NCBI GenBank assembly: GCA_964440655.1
Contig: CAYTTA010000058.1
Coordinates: 1 to 14,608, forward strand
DNA length: 14,608 nt
DNA from: CAYTTA01 sp964440655
GTDB lineage: Bacteria > Bacteroidota > Rhodothermia > Balneolales > Balneolaceae
Direction: 5' to 3'
Within the stretch, counting starts at the first letter, position 1; each line of letters starts with the position of its first letter. The translations under genes and the position numbers were made by a program. This document shows, piece by piece, positions 6,813 to 13,768 of this stretch. The notes under the pieces were generated by a model. It made no database searches. It saw only the letters and a list, made by a program, of their open reading frames with translations, and had not been told where the DNA came from.

Positions 6813-7064
6813 CGGGGTATCGGGTATTGAGATAGAGCCTTTGGGAAAGAGCCAGGTGTAGATGACGCCAAAGTAGAGAAAATCAAGAATGAATGACAAC
6901 GGCACCCGGAACTTCAGGCGGCCGTATGGAGTGCAAAGAGATCGGCGCCTATGCCCTGAACGCTCCGCGGGAAAATTGAGGTTGAAGTAACACCCGGCCG
7001 GAGGGACCTGTATGATCAACACCAACATGCCGGTGCCCACACATCAGCACGAACAGATCAGCCG
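6813..7064. other. divergent spacer between transporter operon and glucosylglycerate operon
   Basis: These 252 bases separate the permease start from the M20-like gene start, so promoters for both operons should lie here. On the - strand there is a TACTTTG about 60 bases before the permease ATG that resembles the Bacteroidota -7 element, but no well-placed -33 TTG. I found no riboswitch-like conserved core and no convincing inverted repeat. Confidence 0.35.
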
Positions 7065-8216
7065 ATGAAAGCACTTTTTCGAAAACTGCCGGAGATGGAG
7101 AAGAACCTGAGAGAGATGCAGGAGATCCTGCTGGCCAACCTGGTGATGATCTCCGAGATCCCCTCTCCCACCTTCCACGAAGAGGAGCGTGTGGAGTTCA
7201 TCCTGAGCCGTTTCAACGAGGCGGGGCTTCGCGAGAGTTCGACGGATGATGCGGGTAACGGAATCGGCGTGATCCCCGGTACGGAGGGGGAGAGTACCAT
7301 TATGATCAGCGCGCATACCGATACGGTCTTCGCTCATCCGGAGGATCACACGGTAGTGGTCAGGACCGATGCGATCACAGGACCCGGGGTTGCAGACAAC
7401 AGCCTGGGATGCGCGGTTCTCACCAGCCTGCCCTGGATTCTGGACCGTCTCGAGCTGGAGCTTCGGCACGATCTGATCCTTTTTGCCGGGGTAAAAACCC
7501 TGGGGCGGGGAGATCTTCAGGGAATCCGCTTCTTTCTGGACAACTATCTACACACGATCAAGAGCGCACTCTGTCTGGAAGGGGTTCAGCTCGGAAGGCT
7601 CAGTTACACTTCATTGGGCATGCTTCGGGGGGAGATCCTCTGCAAAGTCCCGGAGATGTATGACTGGACGCGGTTCGGAGATGCGAGCGCCATCCAGACC
7701 ATGAACGAAATCATCAACAAGATCAATGACATCCGTCTTCCCCGGAGGCCCCGGACCAGCGTGGTGATGGGAACCATCTCCGGCGGAAGCTCTTTTGATA
7801 CGATCGCGCTGGAGGCTTCGCTCGGATTCGAGGTGCGGTCCGAATCGCAGGAGGTTGTGGATGAGATCGGCCGGAGAATCGAAGAGATCGGGATTGAGGT
7901 GGCCTCCGCCACCGGAGACCGGGTCCATGTCGATATCTTTGCACGGCGCAGCCCGGGCGGGATCGGATTTTCCGACCCGCTCACACTCTGTGCGAGGGAG
8001 GTGATGCGGGAGCTTGAGATTGAACCGAGGCTCGCCCCGAGCATCTCGGAACTTTCGGCACTGATCGACAAGGGGATCCCGGCTCTGACCTTGGGACTGA
8101 CCCGGGGGGATTTCCTGCACGATCCCAACGAGACCATTCAGATCGATCCCATGTACAAGGGGATCACTCAGGTACTTGGAATTCTGCTGGCGATCGACAG
8201 GGGGTATTATGAGTGA
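7065..8216 (+). CDS. M20-family peptidase-like protein lacking the catalytic Glu pair (probable pseudoenzyme)
   Basis: 383 residues with the M20/PepT-like architecture: HTDTV (84-88, metal ligand His84 and Asp86), GPGVADN (107-112, bridging Asp111), a Glu in CLEG (Glu172) and the last metal-ligand His in LHDPNE (His352). In active members a Glu-Glu pair sits in a G-E-E-G-L-G-D-L-x-G motif; here the aligned stretch is V-K-T-L-G-R-G-D-L-Q-G (143-153), so both the general base and one zinc ligand are missing. The GHSW-type His of the dimerisation domain is also absent (YDWTRFGDASAI instead). Hydrolysis by the standard mechanism seems impossible. It opens a three-gene operon: its stop overlaps the gpgS start by 8 nt (ATGAGTGA), implying translational coupling. 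I infer a binding, scaffold or regulatory role in glucosylglycerate metabolism. The start at 7065 has no clear SD; ATG at 7095 with GGAG directly before it is an alternative. Confidence 0.85.
   Translation: MKALFRKLPEMEKNLREMQEILLANLVMISEIPSPTFHEEERVEFILSRFNEAGLRESSTDDAGNGIGVIPGTEGESTIMISAHTDTVFAHPEDHTVVVRTDAITGPGVADNSLGCAVLTSLPWILDRLELELRHDLILFAGVKTLGRGDLQGIRFFLDNYLHTIKSALCLEGVQLGRLSYTSLGMLRGEILCKVPEMYDWTRFGDASAIQTMNEIINKINDIRLPRRPRTSVVMGTISGGSSFDTIALEASLGFEVRSESQEVVDEIGRRIEEIGIEVASATGDRVHVDIFARRSPGGIGFSDPLTLCAREVMRELEIEPRLAPSISELSALIDKGIPALTLGLTRGDFLHDPNETIQIDPMYKGITQVLGILLAIDRGYYE
8199..8204 (+). promoter_or_regulatory. ribosome binding site of gpgS
   Basis: AGGGGG ends 4 nt before the ATG at 8209, inside the last codons of the upstream gene. 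It decides the gpgS start over an in-frame upstream start at 8176. Confidence 0.55.
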
Positions 8217-9213
8217 GAGAAACGCCGGTGGTATTGACCTTCAGAAATGGATCGATTTCAACACCTATCACCACTCCCAGTTCTCCGATCTGAAGCGGCT
8301 GGTGGAGGAGAAGGAGAAGAAAGGAATTACGATTTCGCTCTGCCTGCCCACACTGAACGAGGAGAAGACGATCGGCAAGGAGGTGATCCTGTTCCGCTCG
8401 GAACTGGTGAACCGCTATCCGCTGCTCGATGAGATTGCGGTGATCGACTCCGGTTCGGAGGACCAAACCCTGCAGGTGGCGCAGGCATTCGGTGCGGACA
8501 CCTGGCTGGCCGATGAGATCCTGCCGGAGCTGGGTGTCAAGAAAGGGAAAGGAGAGAATCTCTGGAAGGCGATCTATCAGCTCAAGGGGGATATCATCGT
8601 CTATGTGGATGCTGATATAAGCAACATTCATCCCCGGTTTGTCTACGGACTGGTCGCCCCGCTCATCTACAACGATACCGTCAAGTATGTGAAGGCGTTC
8701 TACGACCGGCCCCTCGCCTTCTCCTCCGGAGCGGTACGTCCTTCCGGAGGAGGGCGGGTGACGGAGATCCTGGTCCGCCCTCTCTTCTCGCTCTTCTTCC
8801 CCGAGCTCACAGCGATTGTCCAGCCGCTTTCGGGCGAGTATGCCGTGAGGCGGGAGGTGCTCGAGCAGATCACCTTCCCGATCGGATACGGCGTGGAGAC
8901 CTCCCATCTGATCGATGTCTATCGCCTCTACGGGCTGAAAGCCTTTGCCCAGACAGACCTTGACAAGCGGGTTCATGAGAACAAACCGACCCAGGACCTG
9001 GGAAAGATGGCTTTCGGCATCCTCCAGACCTTCCTGAAGAGGGCGCGCAGTCTCGGCATCATGGAGGTTGTGGAGCACGAGACCGTCCTTCGGCAGTTTC
9101 AGGTGAGCAGGGATCAGTACCGGCAGCTGGAGCAGGAGATCATTGAGGATGAGCGCCCTCCCATGATCGAGATCGAACAGTATCGGAAAAAATTTAACCG
9201 GTCCCGACCATGA
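8209..9213 (+). CDS. gpgS: glucosyl-3-phosphoglycerate synthase
   Basis: GT81 glycosyltransferase that transfers glucose from UDP-glucose to 3-phosphoglycerate, giving glucosyl-3-phosphoglycerate, the committed step to the compatible solute glucosylglycerate. The 334-residue protein shows the family blocks: SLCLPTLNEEKTIG (43-56), IAVIDSGSED (76-85), KGKGENLWKA (112-121), the metal-binding VDADI with Asp134 and Asp136, the 3-PGA-binding loop RPSGGGRVTE (177-186), FFPELTAIVQPLSGEYA (196-212), GYGVET (226-231) and VHENKP with His256 as the likely third metal ligand. These positions are close to those of the characterised mycobacterial enzyme. Second gene of the operon; the stop overlaps the HAD gene start as ATGA. 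Sequence resembles glucosyl-type enzymes more than the mannosyl (MpgS) type. Confidence 0.93.
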   Translation: MSERNAGGIDLQKWIDFNTYHHSQFSDLKRLVEEKEKKGITISLCLPTLNEEKTIGKEVILFRSELVNRYPLLDEIAVIDSGSEDQTLQVAQAFGADTWLADEILPELGVKKGKGENLWKAIYQLKGDIIVYVDADISNIHPRFVYGLVAPLIYNDTVKYVKAFYDRPLAFSSGAVRPSGGGRVTEILVRPLFSLFFPELTAIVQPLSGEYAVRREVLEQITFPIGYGVETSHLIDVYRLYGLKAFAQTDLDKRVHENKPTQDLGKMAFGILQTFLKRARSLGIMEVVEHETVLRQFQVSRDQYRQLEQEIIEDERPPMIEIEQYRKKFNRSRP

Positions 9214-10121
9214 ATGATCTGGGAATCGATACTCTCATTCAGCGTTTCAGGGTGCTTTCCCGGCCGATGAAACCGACCCCCCCCTCCATGCCCCCCCTGC
9301 TTCACAAACTGGACGGGATCCGGTTTGTCATCTTTGATTTCTACGGAACGCTCTTTGTCTCGGCGGTGGGTGAGATCTCGACCGATGAGGCGGTGACCGA
9401 CCGCTCCATCGCCGCCTCCCTGAAGGCGTGCGGGCTCATTCCGGACGAAGAGGCTGAACGCCCGCTGGCGGCACATGCCAGAGAACTTTACCGGAACACG
9501 ATGCAGCGCGTGGGTCGGGAGATGCGGGAGCTGGGGTATGATCCCCCCGAACCCGATATCCGCGGAGTCTGGCTCGAGGTGCTCAACGGGCTCTATGATG
9601 CGGATCTTCTGATGCGGGAACCCGACAGTGCCCTGGCCCGTCTCTTTGCCGTTGAATATGAAGCGCGGGCCAACCCCGTCTGGCCGATGCCGGACCTCTC
9701 TTCCCTTATGGGTGAATTGCATCGGCGTCAGCTGGTGACCGGGATCATCTCCAACTCACAATTCTACACTCCGATCGCCTGGCAGGCTTTGACGGGCGAA
9801 TCTCTCCGGGAGTCGGGGTTTCATCCCGGCCTTCTCCACTGGTCCTTTGAAGAGAAGCGGAAGAAACCGGATGCTGCGTTCTACCGGGGGTTTCTGGAGA
9901 AGCTGGAGCGCCATTTTCCCGGTTCGGACCCCGAATCGGTTCTATTTGTGGGCAACGACATGCTCAAGGATATCACCCCGGCGGCCGGCATCGGAATGCG
10001 GACGGCGCTCTTTGCAGGAGATCGTCGCTCTCTCCGTCTGCATGAGGTGGATCCCTACGATCCGGAGAACCGGCCTGATCTGATCCTGACCCGGCTCGAG
10101 CAGCTGCTGGAGTGTGTATGA
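9210..10121 (+). CDS. HAD-superfamily hydrolase, candidate glucosyl-3-phosphoglycerate phosphatase
   Basis: 303-residue HAD protein with a helical cap between motifs I and II (C1 type, about residues 55-165). Motif I is DFYGT (Asp43 nucleophile), motif II Ser181 in IISNS, motif III Lys219 in RKKPD, motif IV GNDMLKD with Asp250 and Asp254. Position as third gene, overlapping gpgS by 4 nt (ATGA), suggests removal of the phosphate from glucosyl-3-phosphoglycerate to yield glucosylglycerate. However the second Asp of the phosphatase DxD motif is Tyr45. That Tyr is seen in 2-haloacid dehalogenases and in other HAD members of unclear activity, so the phosphatase role is inferred from context only. 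The N-terminal 35 residues precede the fold and contain a Pro-rich stretch; an internal Met20 is an alternative start. Confidence 0.85.
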   Translation: MNDLGIDTLIQRFRVLSRPMKPTPPSMPPLLHKLDGIRFVIFDFYGTLFVSAVGEISTDEAVTDRSIAASLKACGLIPDEEAERPLAAHARELYRNTMQRVGREMRELGYDPPEPDIRGVWLEVLNGLYDADLLMREPDSALARLFAVEYEARANPVWPMPDLSSLMGELHRRQLVTGIISNSQFYTPIAWQALTGESLRESGFHPGLLHWSFEEKRKKPDAAFYRGFLEKLERHFPGSDPESVLFVGNDMLKDITPAAGIGMRTALFAGDRRSLRLHEVDPYDPENRPDLILTRLEQLLECV

Positions 10122-10151
10122 GGAGGAGCTGCAGCGGAACATTCAAAGCGC

Positions 10152-10167
10152 GGGGGCAATTGCCCTC
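10152..10167. terminator. palindrome between convergent genes
   Basis: GGGC-AATT-GCCC (10154-10165) with flanking pairs makes a 6-bp stem with a 4-nt loop, 30 bases after the HAD stop and 54 bases before the end of the convergent GH13 gene. No T-run follows on either strand, so a terminator role is only suggested by its place. Confidence 0.25.
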
Positions 10168-10220
10168 TCTGCGGCTCTTCGTCAAAACTGCACTTCCTCC
10201 ACGCCTGCCACGCGTGTGAA

Positions 10221-12182
10221 TCACCCCGGATCCAGCACCCAGAGAACCTCAAACGGCTCCAGCCGGACGCACCCTTCTGTGACCGCCACTTTCCCGCTGA
10301 TCAGATCGCAGCAGACATCCTTGCGTGAGAGTGGCAGCCCGAGCCGGATCAGATCGACCTGCTGCGGCTCCTTCGTCATGTTGCAGAGCACGAAGACCCG
10401 CTCCGATCCGTCCGGAGCCTGCCGCCCGATCAGAAAGAGCCGGCTACCTCCGTCGTAGATCGTCTGGCCTCCGAATGGATGAAAGGCGGGGTGTTCCCGG
10501 CGAATCTTCAGAAGCCGTTTGTAGGCCCGGAAAATGGTCCCGGTCTTGGAACCCTCCCGGTCCAGCTCCTTCATCAGCTCGCTGTACTTCCATTTTTTTC
10601 GGTTGATGGTCCGGTACCGGCCGGTCCGGCGAACCCCTTCCAGATTGTTCGGGGTGCCGGTCAGATTGTGAAAGTAGATCCCGGGAACTCCCTGCAGGCT
10701 GAGCATGATCATCTGGGAGCAGAGAAACCGTTTCTCCTGAAGACGGGCATGACCGTTGCCCGTGGAGAAGGCATCAAAATAGGTGATGTTCAGCTCGTAC
10801 GGACTCATGCTCCCGTCGGGATTCTGCCGGTAAGAGACAAATCCTCCCCGGTTTTTGATCATTTCAACTAGCTCCAGGATCTCCTCTTCGGGGACAAGCC
10901 CTTCCAGAGGGCGCACTCCGATCCCGTCGTGGGAAGAGGTGAAGTTGAAGAAGGTGCACCCCGGAGGCGGCGGACGGAGCGACTCCGCCCAACGGGTCAG
11001 AAACCGGCTGTCCTCTTTCAGAAGCGCATGGAGAAGCAGGGGCGGAAGGCTGAACTGGTAAACCATGTGGGCTTCATCCCCATCGCCGAAATAGCTGATG
11101 TTCTCCCTGTGGGGAACGTTGGTCTCTGTAATCAGGGTGACATCCGGCATGAAAATATCGACCAGGGAGCGCATCAGCTTCACGATCTCGTGAGTCTGGG
11201 GCATGTGAATGCATGTGGTGCCGATCTCCTTCCAGATGAAGGCGACCGCATCAAGCCGAATCACCTTGATTCCCCGCACCACATAGAAGAAGAGGATGTC
11301 GAGAAACTCGAACAACACATCCGGATTGCGGAAATTGACATCCTTCTGATCCTCACTGAAGGTGGTCCAGACCAGCTTCTGCCCGTTTGCTGTGGAGACC
11401 GGGGTGAGCATCGGGGTGCTTCTCGGGCGGGTCACTCCCGAAAGATCGATATCGGGATCCACCTCGATGAAGTAGCGGTCGTAGGGCTGGTCTCCCCGCA
11501 GGTACCCCTTGAACCACTCACTCTGCCGTGAGACATGGTTGAGCACCAGATCTCCCATCAACCGGAAGTCGGCAGCAAGATCGACGATATCGTTCCAGTT
11601 CCCATAAGCCGGATCGACCTTCCGGTAGTCAATCACCGAGAACCCGTCGTCTGATGAACTCGGGAAAAAGGGAAGGATATGGAGTGAGGATGCCAGCCCC
11701 TTCAGCTCCTGAGACAGGAACCGGTGCTGTTTTTTCAACGGCGGAGTCGGCTCCCCGTGATCCGCCCGGACCATATCGGCATAGGTGATCAGGATCGTAT
11801 CCCGATGGGTCCAGAGCTCCTCCACCGCAACCGGTGGATGCTCTTCAAACCGATAGGCGCGAACAAGTCCCTGCAGATGTTCCATGCAGTGATCCACGAG
11901 TTCTTCACCGTAAATCAGCTCGAAGTGGAGGGCAAACCGTGCGGGGTCGACAAGGTCCGCAAACCGGCCCGGATCGGTGCTGTATCCATTGCGGGGCGGA
12001 ATAATCGCCGGGTCCTCCTGAATAATCACATCCCGATCACTCTGTGCCGCCGATTTGCTGGTATACGCATCTCGATGACTCTGTGCCGCCGACTTGCTGG
12101 TATTCACACCCCGTTGATTCTGTGCCGCTGTCTTGCTGGTATTCACACCCCGTTGATTCTGTGCCGCTGTCTTGCTGTTCAC
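10221..12182 (-). CDS. GH13_18 sugar phosphorylase, probable glucosylglycerate phosphorylase
   Basis: A 653-residue alpha-amylase-superfamily enzyme of subfamily GH13_18, which holds sucrose, sucrose-6F-phosphate, glucosylglycerol and 2-O-alpha-D-glucosylglycerate phosphorylases. Catalytic residues by position: nucleophile Asp311 (IRLDAVA), acid/base Glu353 (ITETNVP) and transition-state stabiliser Asp419 (SSHDG). WKEIGTTCIHMPQTHEIVKL after the nucleophile is the subfamily hallmark. Next to gpgS, the best reading is phosphorolysis of glucosylglycerate to glucose-1-phosphate and glycerate, recovering the solute when osmotic stress ends. Residues 1-52 are a tandem repeat tail absent from family members (usually about 490-560 residues). 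Start is a GTG at 12182 without a good SD; GTG codons recur in each repeat and at residue 52, so a shorter protein is possible. It is convergent with the synthesis operon. Confidence 0.9.
   Translation of the reverse strand: MNSKTAAQNQRGVNTSKTAAQNQRGVNTSKSAAQSHRDAYTSKSAAQSDRDVIIQEDPAIIPPRNGYSTDPGRFADLVDPARFALHFELIYGEELVDHCMEHLQGLVRAYRFEEHPPVAVEELWTHRDTILITYADMVRADHGEPTPPLKKQHRFLSQELKGLASSLHILPFFPSSSDDGFSVIDYRKVDPAYGNWNDIVDLAADFRLMGDLVLNHVSRQSEWFKGYLRGDQPYDRYFIEVDPDIDLSGVTRPRSTPMLTPVSTANGQKLVWTTFSEDQKDVNFRNPDVLFEFLDILFFYVVRGIKVIRLDAVAFIWKEIGTTCIHMPQTHEIVKLMRSLVDIFMPDVTLITETNVPHRENISYFGDGDEAHMVYQFSLPPLLLHALLKEDSRFLTRWAESLRPPPPGCTFFNFTSSHDGIGVRPLEGLVPEEEILELVEMIKNRGGFVSYRQNPDGSMSPYELNITYFDAFSTGNGHARLQEKRFLCSQMIMLSLQGVPGIYFHNLTGTPNNLEGVRRTGRYRTINRKKWKYSELMKELDREGSKTGTIFRAYKRLLKIRREHPAFHPFGGQTIYDGGSRLFLIGRQAPDGSERVFVLCNMTKEPQQVDLIRLGLPLSRKDVCCDLISGKVAVTEGCVRLEPFEVLWVLDPG
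12041..12182 (-). repeat. 39-bp tandem repeat encoding the N-terminal tail of the GH13 protein
   Basis: Units begin TCTGTGCCGC at 12041, 12080, 12119 and 12158, exactly 39 bp apart; the last is cut short at the gene start, and a degenerate extra half unit lies at about 12021-12040. The coding strand reads 13-residue units of the type NTSKTAAQNQRGV. The two units nearest the start are nearly identical and the others have diverged, so growth is probably at the 5' end. Confidence 0.88.
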
Positions 12183-12242
12183 AAAGAAAGTGTCGTTTAA
12201 TTCTGATCCGTCTCTACAGATCTCTTCAGCAGTAGTTCAGCA

Positions 12243-12275
12243 ATGTGTGGAGACATCCATGTGTGGAGACGTCCA
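12243..12275. promoter_or_regulatory. tandem operator-like dyads in the divergent promoter region
   Basis: ATGTGTGGAGACATCC at 12243-12258 is repeated at 12259-12274 with a single difference. Each copy contains a short dyad TGGA-N4-TCCA (12248-12259 and 12264-12275), centred 16 bp apart. They lie 66 bp or more before the GH13 GTG and about 140 bp before the predicted -35 of the sigma-54 activator gene, a good place for an operator, though the binding protein is unknown. Confidence 0.4.
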
Positions 12276-12410
12276 CCTTTCTCTCTGCAGACTATTCTGT
12301 TTTAAAGGAGAACCGCAGGAGATTGTTCCATGATTTAGCCTGCACTTTAGCCTGCTCCTGGACGGATCGGTGCTCCGGTTCACCTTTTTTCCCAACCCTC
12401 CGCCGGTTTA

Positions 12411-12439
12411 TTGACCTGACACACATTCCTTCTTAAATT
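12411..12439 (+). promoter_or_regulatory. predicted promoter of the sigma-54 activator gene
   Basis: TTGACC (12411-12416) and TAAATT (12434-12439) are separated by 17 bp, a near-consensus housekeeping promoter. The ATG follows 29 bp after the -10, leaving a short leader. The rest of the 286-base spacer between the divergent genes holds only the tandem dyads and no gene I can support. Confidence 0.5.
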
Positions 12440-12468
12440 GTCATTTTGTCAGAACCAATCCTATCTCC

Positions 12469-13761
12469 ATGGACAGAGACGCTTTCCAGGAACGATTCGG
12501 CATCATCGGAAATTCACCGGCCATCCGTCAGGTTATTGACAAGGTGATGCAGGTGGCTCCGACCGATATAACAGTTCTCATGCAGGGAGAGAGCGGCGTT
12601 GGGAAGGATCTGACCGCCCGTGCCATTCACCTGCTCAGCAACCGGAAACACCACGATCTGGTTATCGTAAACTGCGGTGCCATTCCGGAAGGGATTATCG
12701 AGAGTGAGCTCTTTGGTCATGAGAAGGGCGCTTTCACGGGTGCTCATGAGACACGGCAGGGATACTTTGAAAAGGCGCACCAGGGAACCATCTTTCTCGA
12801 TGAGATCGGGGACACCCCCAAGAATGTGCAGGTAAAGCTGCTCAGGGTTCTGGAGACCGGAGAGTTCAGCCGGGTCGGATCCAGCACGCTTCGGACGGCT
12901 GATGTCCGGGTGATAGCCGCGACCAACAAGGATCTCTGGCAGCTGGTTCAGGAGGGGGGATTCCGGGAGGATCTCTACTACCGACTCGATACGGTGCATA
13001 TCCGGATCCCCCCGCTGAGGGAGAGGAAAGAGGATATCATCCCGATCTTCCGGAAATTTGTGACCGAGTTTTCCTCCAAGTACGATTCGGTTTTCCGGGG
13101 TTTTTCCGATGAAGCGAAGGAGCTGCTGGTCTCCTACCGCTGGCCGGGAAACGTCCGTGAGCTTCGTAATGTGGCCGAGCAGCTGGTTGTGCTGGAAAAG
13201 TCCCAGTACATCGACAAAGAGACCCTGCAGAAGTACCTGAAGGGAAGGCAGAGACAGGGGCTTACCGACAACCTTCCGGCCTATCCGGGCACCCTGAGGG
13301 CTCCGACCGAAGAGGAGTTTGATTCGGCACAGAAAGGAAACATCGAGCTGATCTACCGGACTCTTCTGGAGCTTCAGAACGATATGGGTGATCTGAAGAA
13401 GATGCTGGCCCGCTTCCTCTACAGCACCTTCACCGGCAAGCAGATCAAAGCTCTGCCGCCGGCGGTCGAACGGACCATCGATCCCAATGAGCTTACGGTA
13501 AACCACTATGATTCACCGGGAGGTACAGGGATTGTAGGAATGGAGCCTCCGGCTGGCGATAGCCCGGCAAGGAACGAGGAGCTGGATAAGATCCTGCAGT
13601 TCTTCGGTAATGAGAAGATCCCATCCATTGAGGAGGCCGAGAAATTCCTGATTCAGCAGGCCCTGAAACTTTATGACGGCAACCGGCGTAAAGCCTCCGA
13701 GAAACTGGGCATCAGTGAACGGACCCTTTATCGGAAACTGGACCAGTATAATCTTGTCTGA
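12469..13761 (+). CDS. sigma-54-dependent transcriptional activator, Fis family
   Basis: A 430-residue enhancer-binding protein that uses ATP to open sigma-54 RNA polymerase promoters. The AAA+ domain starts almost at the N terminus: Walker A GESGVGKD (40-47), the sigma-54-contacting GAFTGA loop (87-92), Walker B FLDEIGD (109-115), YYRLDTVHIRIPPLRER and WPGNVREL in the lid. A poorly conserved linker (about 265-380) with a helical, coiled-coil-like part (LELQNDMGDLKKML) and a Pro/Gly-rich part follows. The C terminus is a Fis-type helix-turn-helix (RKASEKLGISERTLYRKL). There is no receiver, GAF or PAS sensor domain, so activity must be set by level, partner or the linker. Seven nucleotides separate it from lptE. 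In Bacteroidota-type genomes this gene stands between miaB and lptE; its targets are not known to me. Confidence 0.95.
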   Translation: MDRDAFQERFGIIGNSPAIRQVIDKVMQVAPTDITVLMQGESGVGKDLTARAIHLLSNRKHHDLVIVNCGAIPEGIIESELFGHEKGAFTGAHETRQGYFEKAHQGTIFLDEIGDTPKNVQVKLLRVLETGEFSRVGSSTLRTADVRVIAATNKDLWQLVQEGGFREDLYYRLDTVHIRIPPLRERKEDIIPIFRKFVTEFSSKYDSVFRGFSDEAKELLVSYRWPGNVRELRNVAEQLVVLEKSQYIDKETLQKYLKGRQRQGLTDNLPAYPGTLRAPTEEEFDSAQKGNIELIYRTLLELQNDMGDLKKMLARFLYSTFTGKQIKALPPAVERTIDPNELTVNHYDSPGGTGIVGMEPPAGDSPARNEELDKILQFFGNEKIPSIEEAEKFLIQQALKLYDGNRRKASEKLGISERTLYRKLDQYNLV

Positions 13762-13768
13762 TCCTCAC

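Noticed and set aside
6813..7040. N-terminal extension of the permease
   Set aside because: 76 extra residues would precede the usual family start, and they do not resemble an importer domain.
6813..7064. TPP or cobalamin riboswitch before the transporter operon
   Set aside because: I looked for the conserved cores on the - strand and did not find them.
12514..13506. 330-residue open frame antisense to the sigma-54 activator
   Set aside because: High GC leaves few stops on the opposite strand; the + strand frame has all AAA+ motifs.
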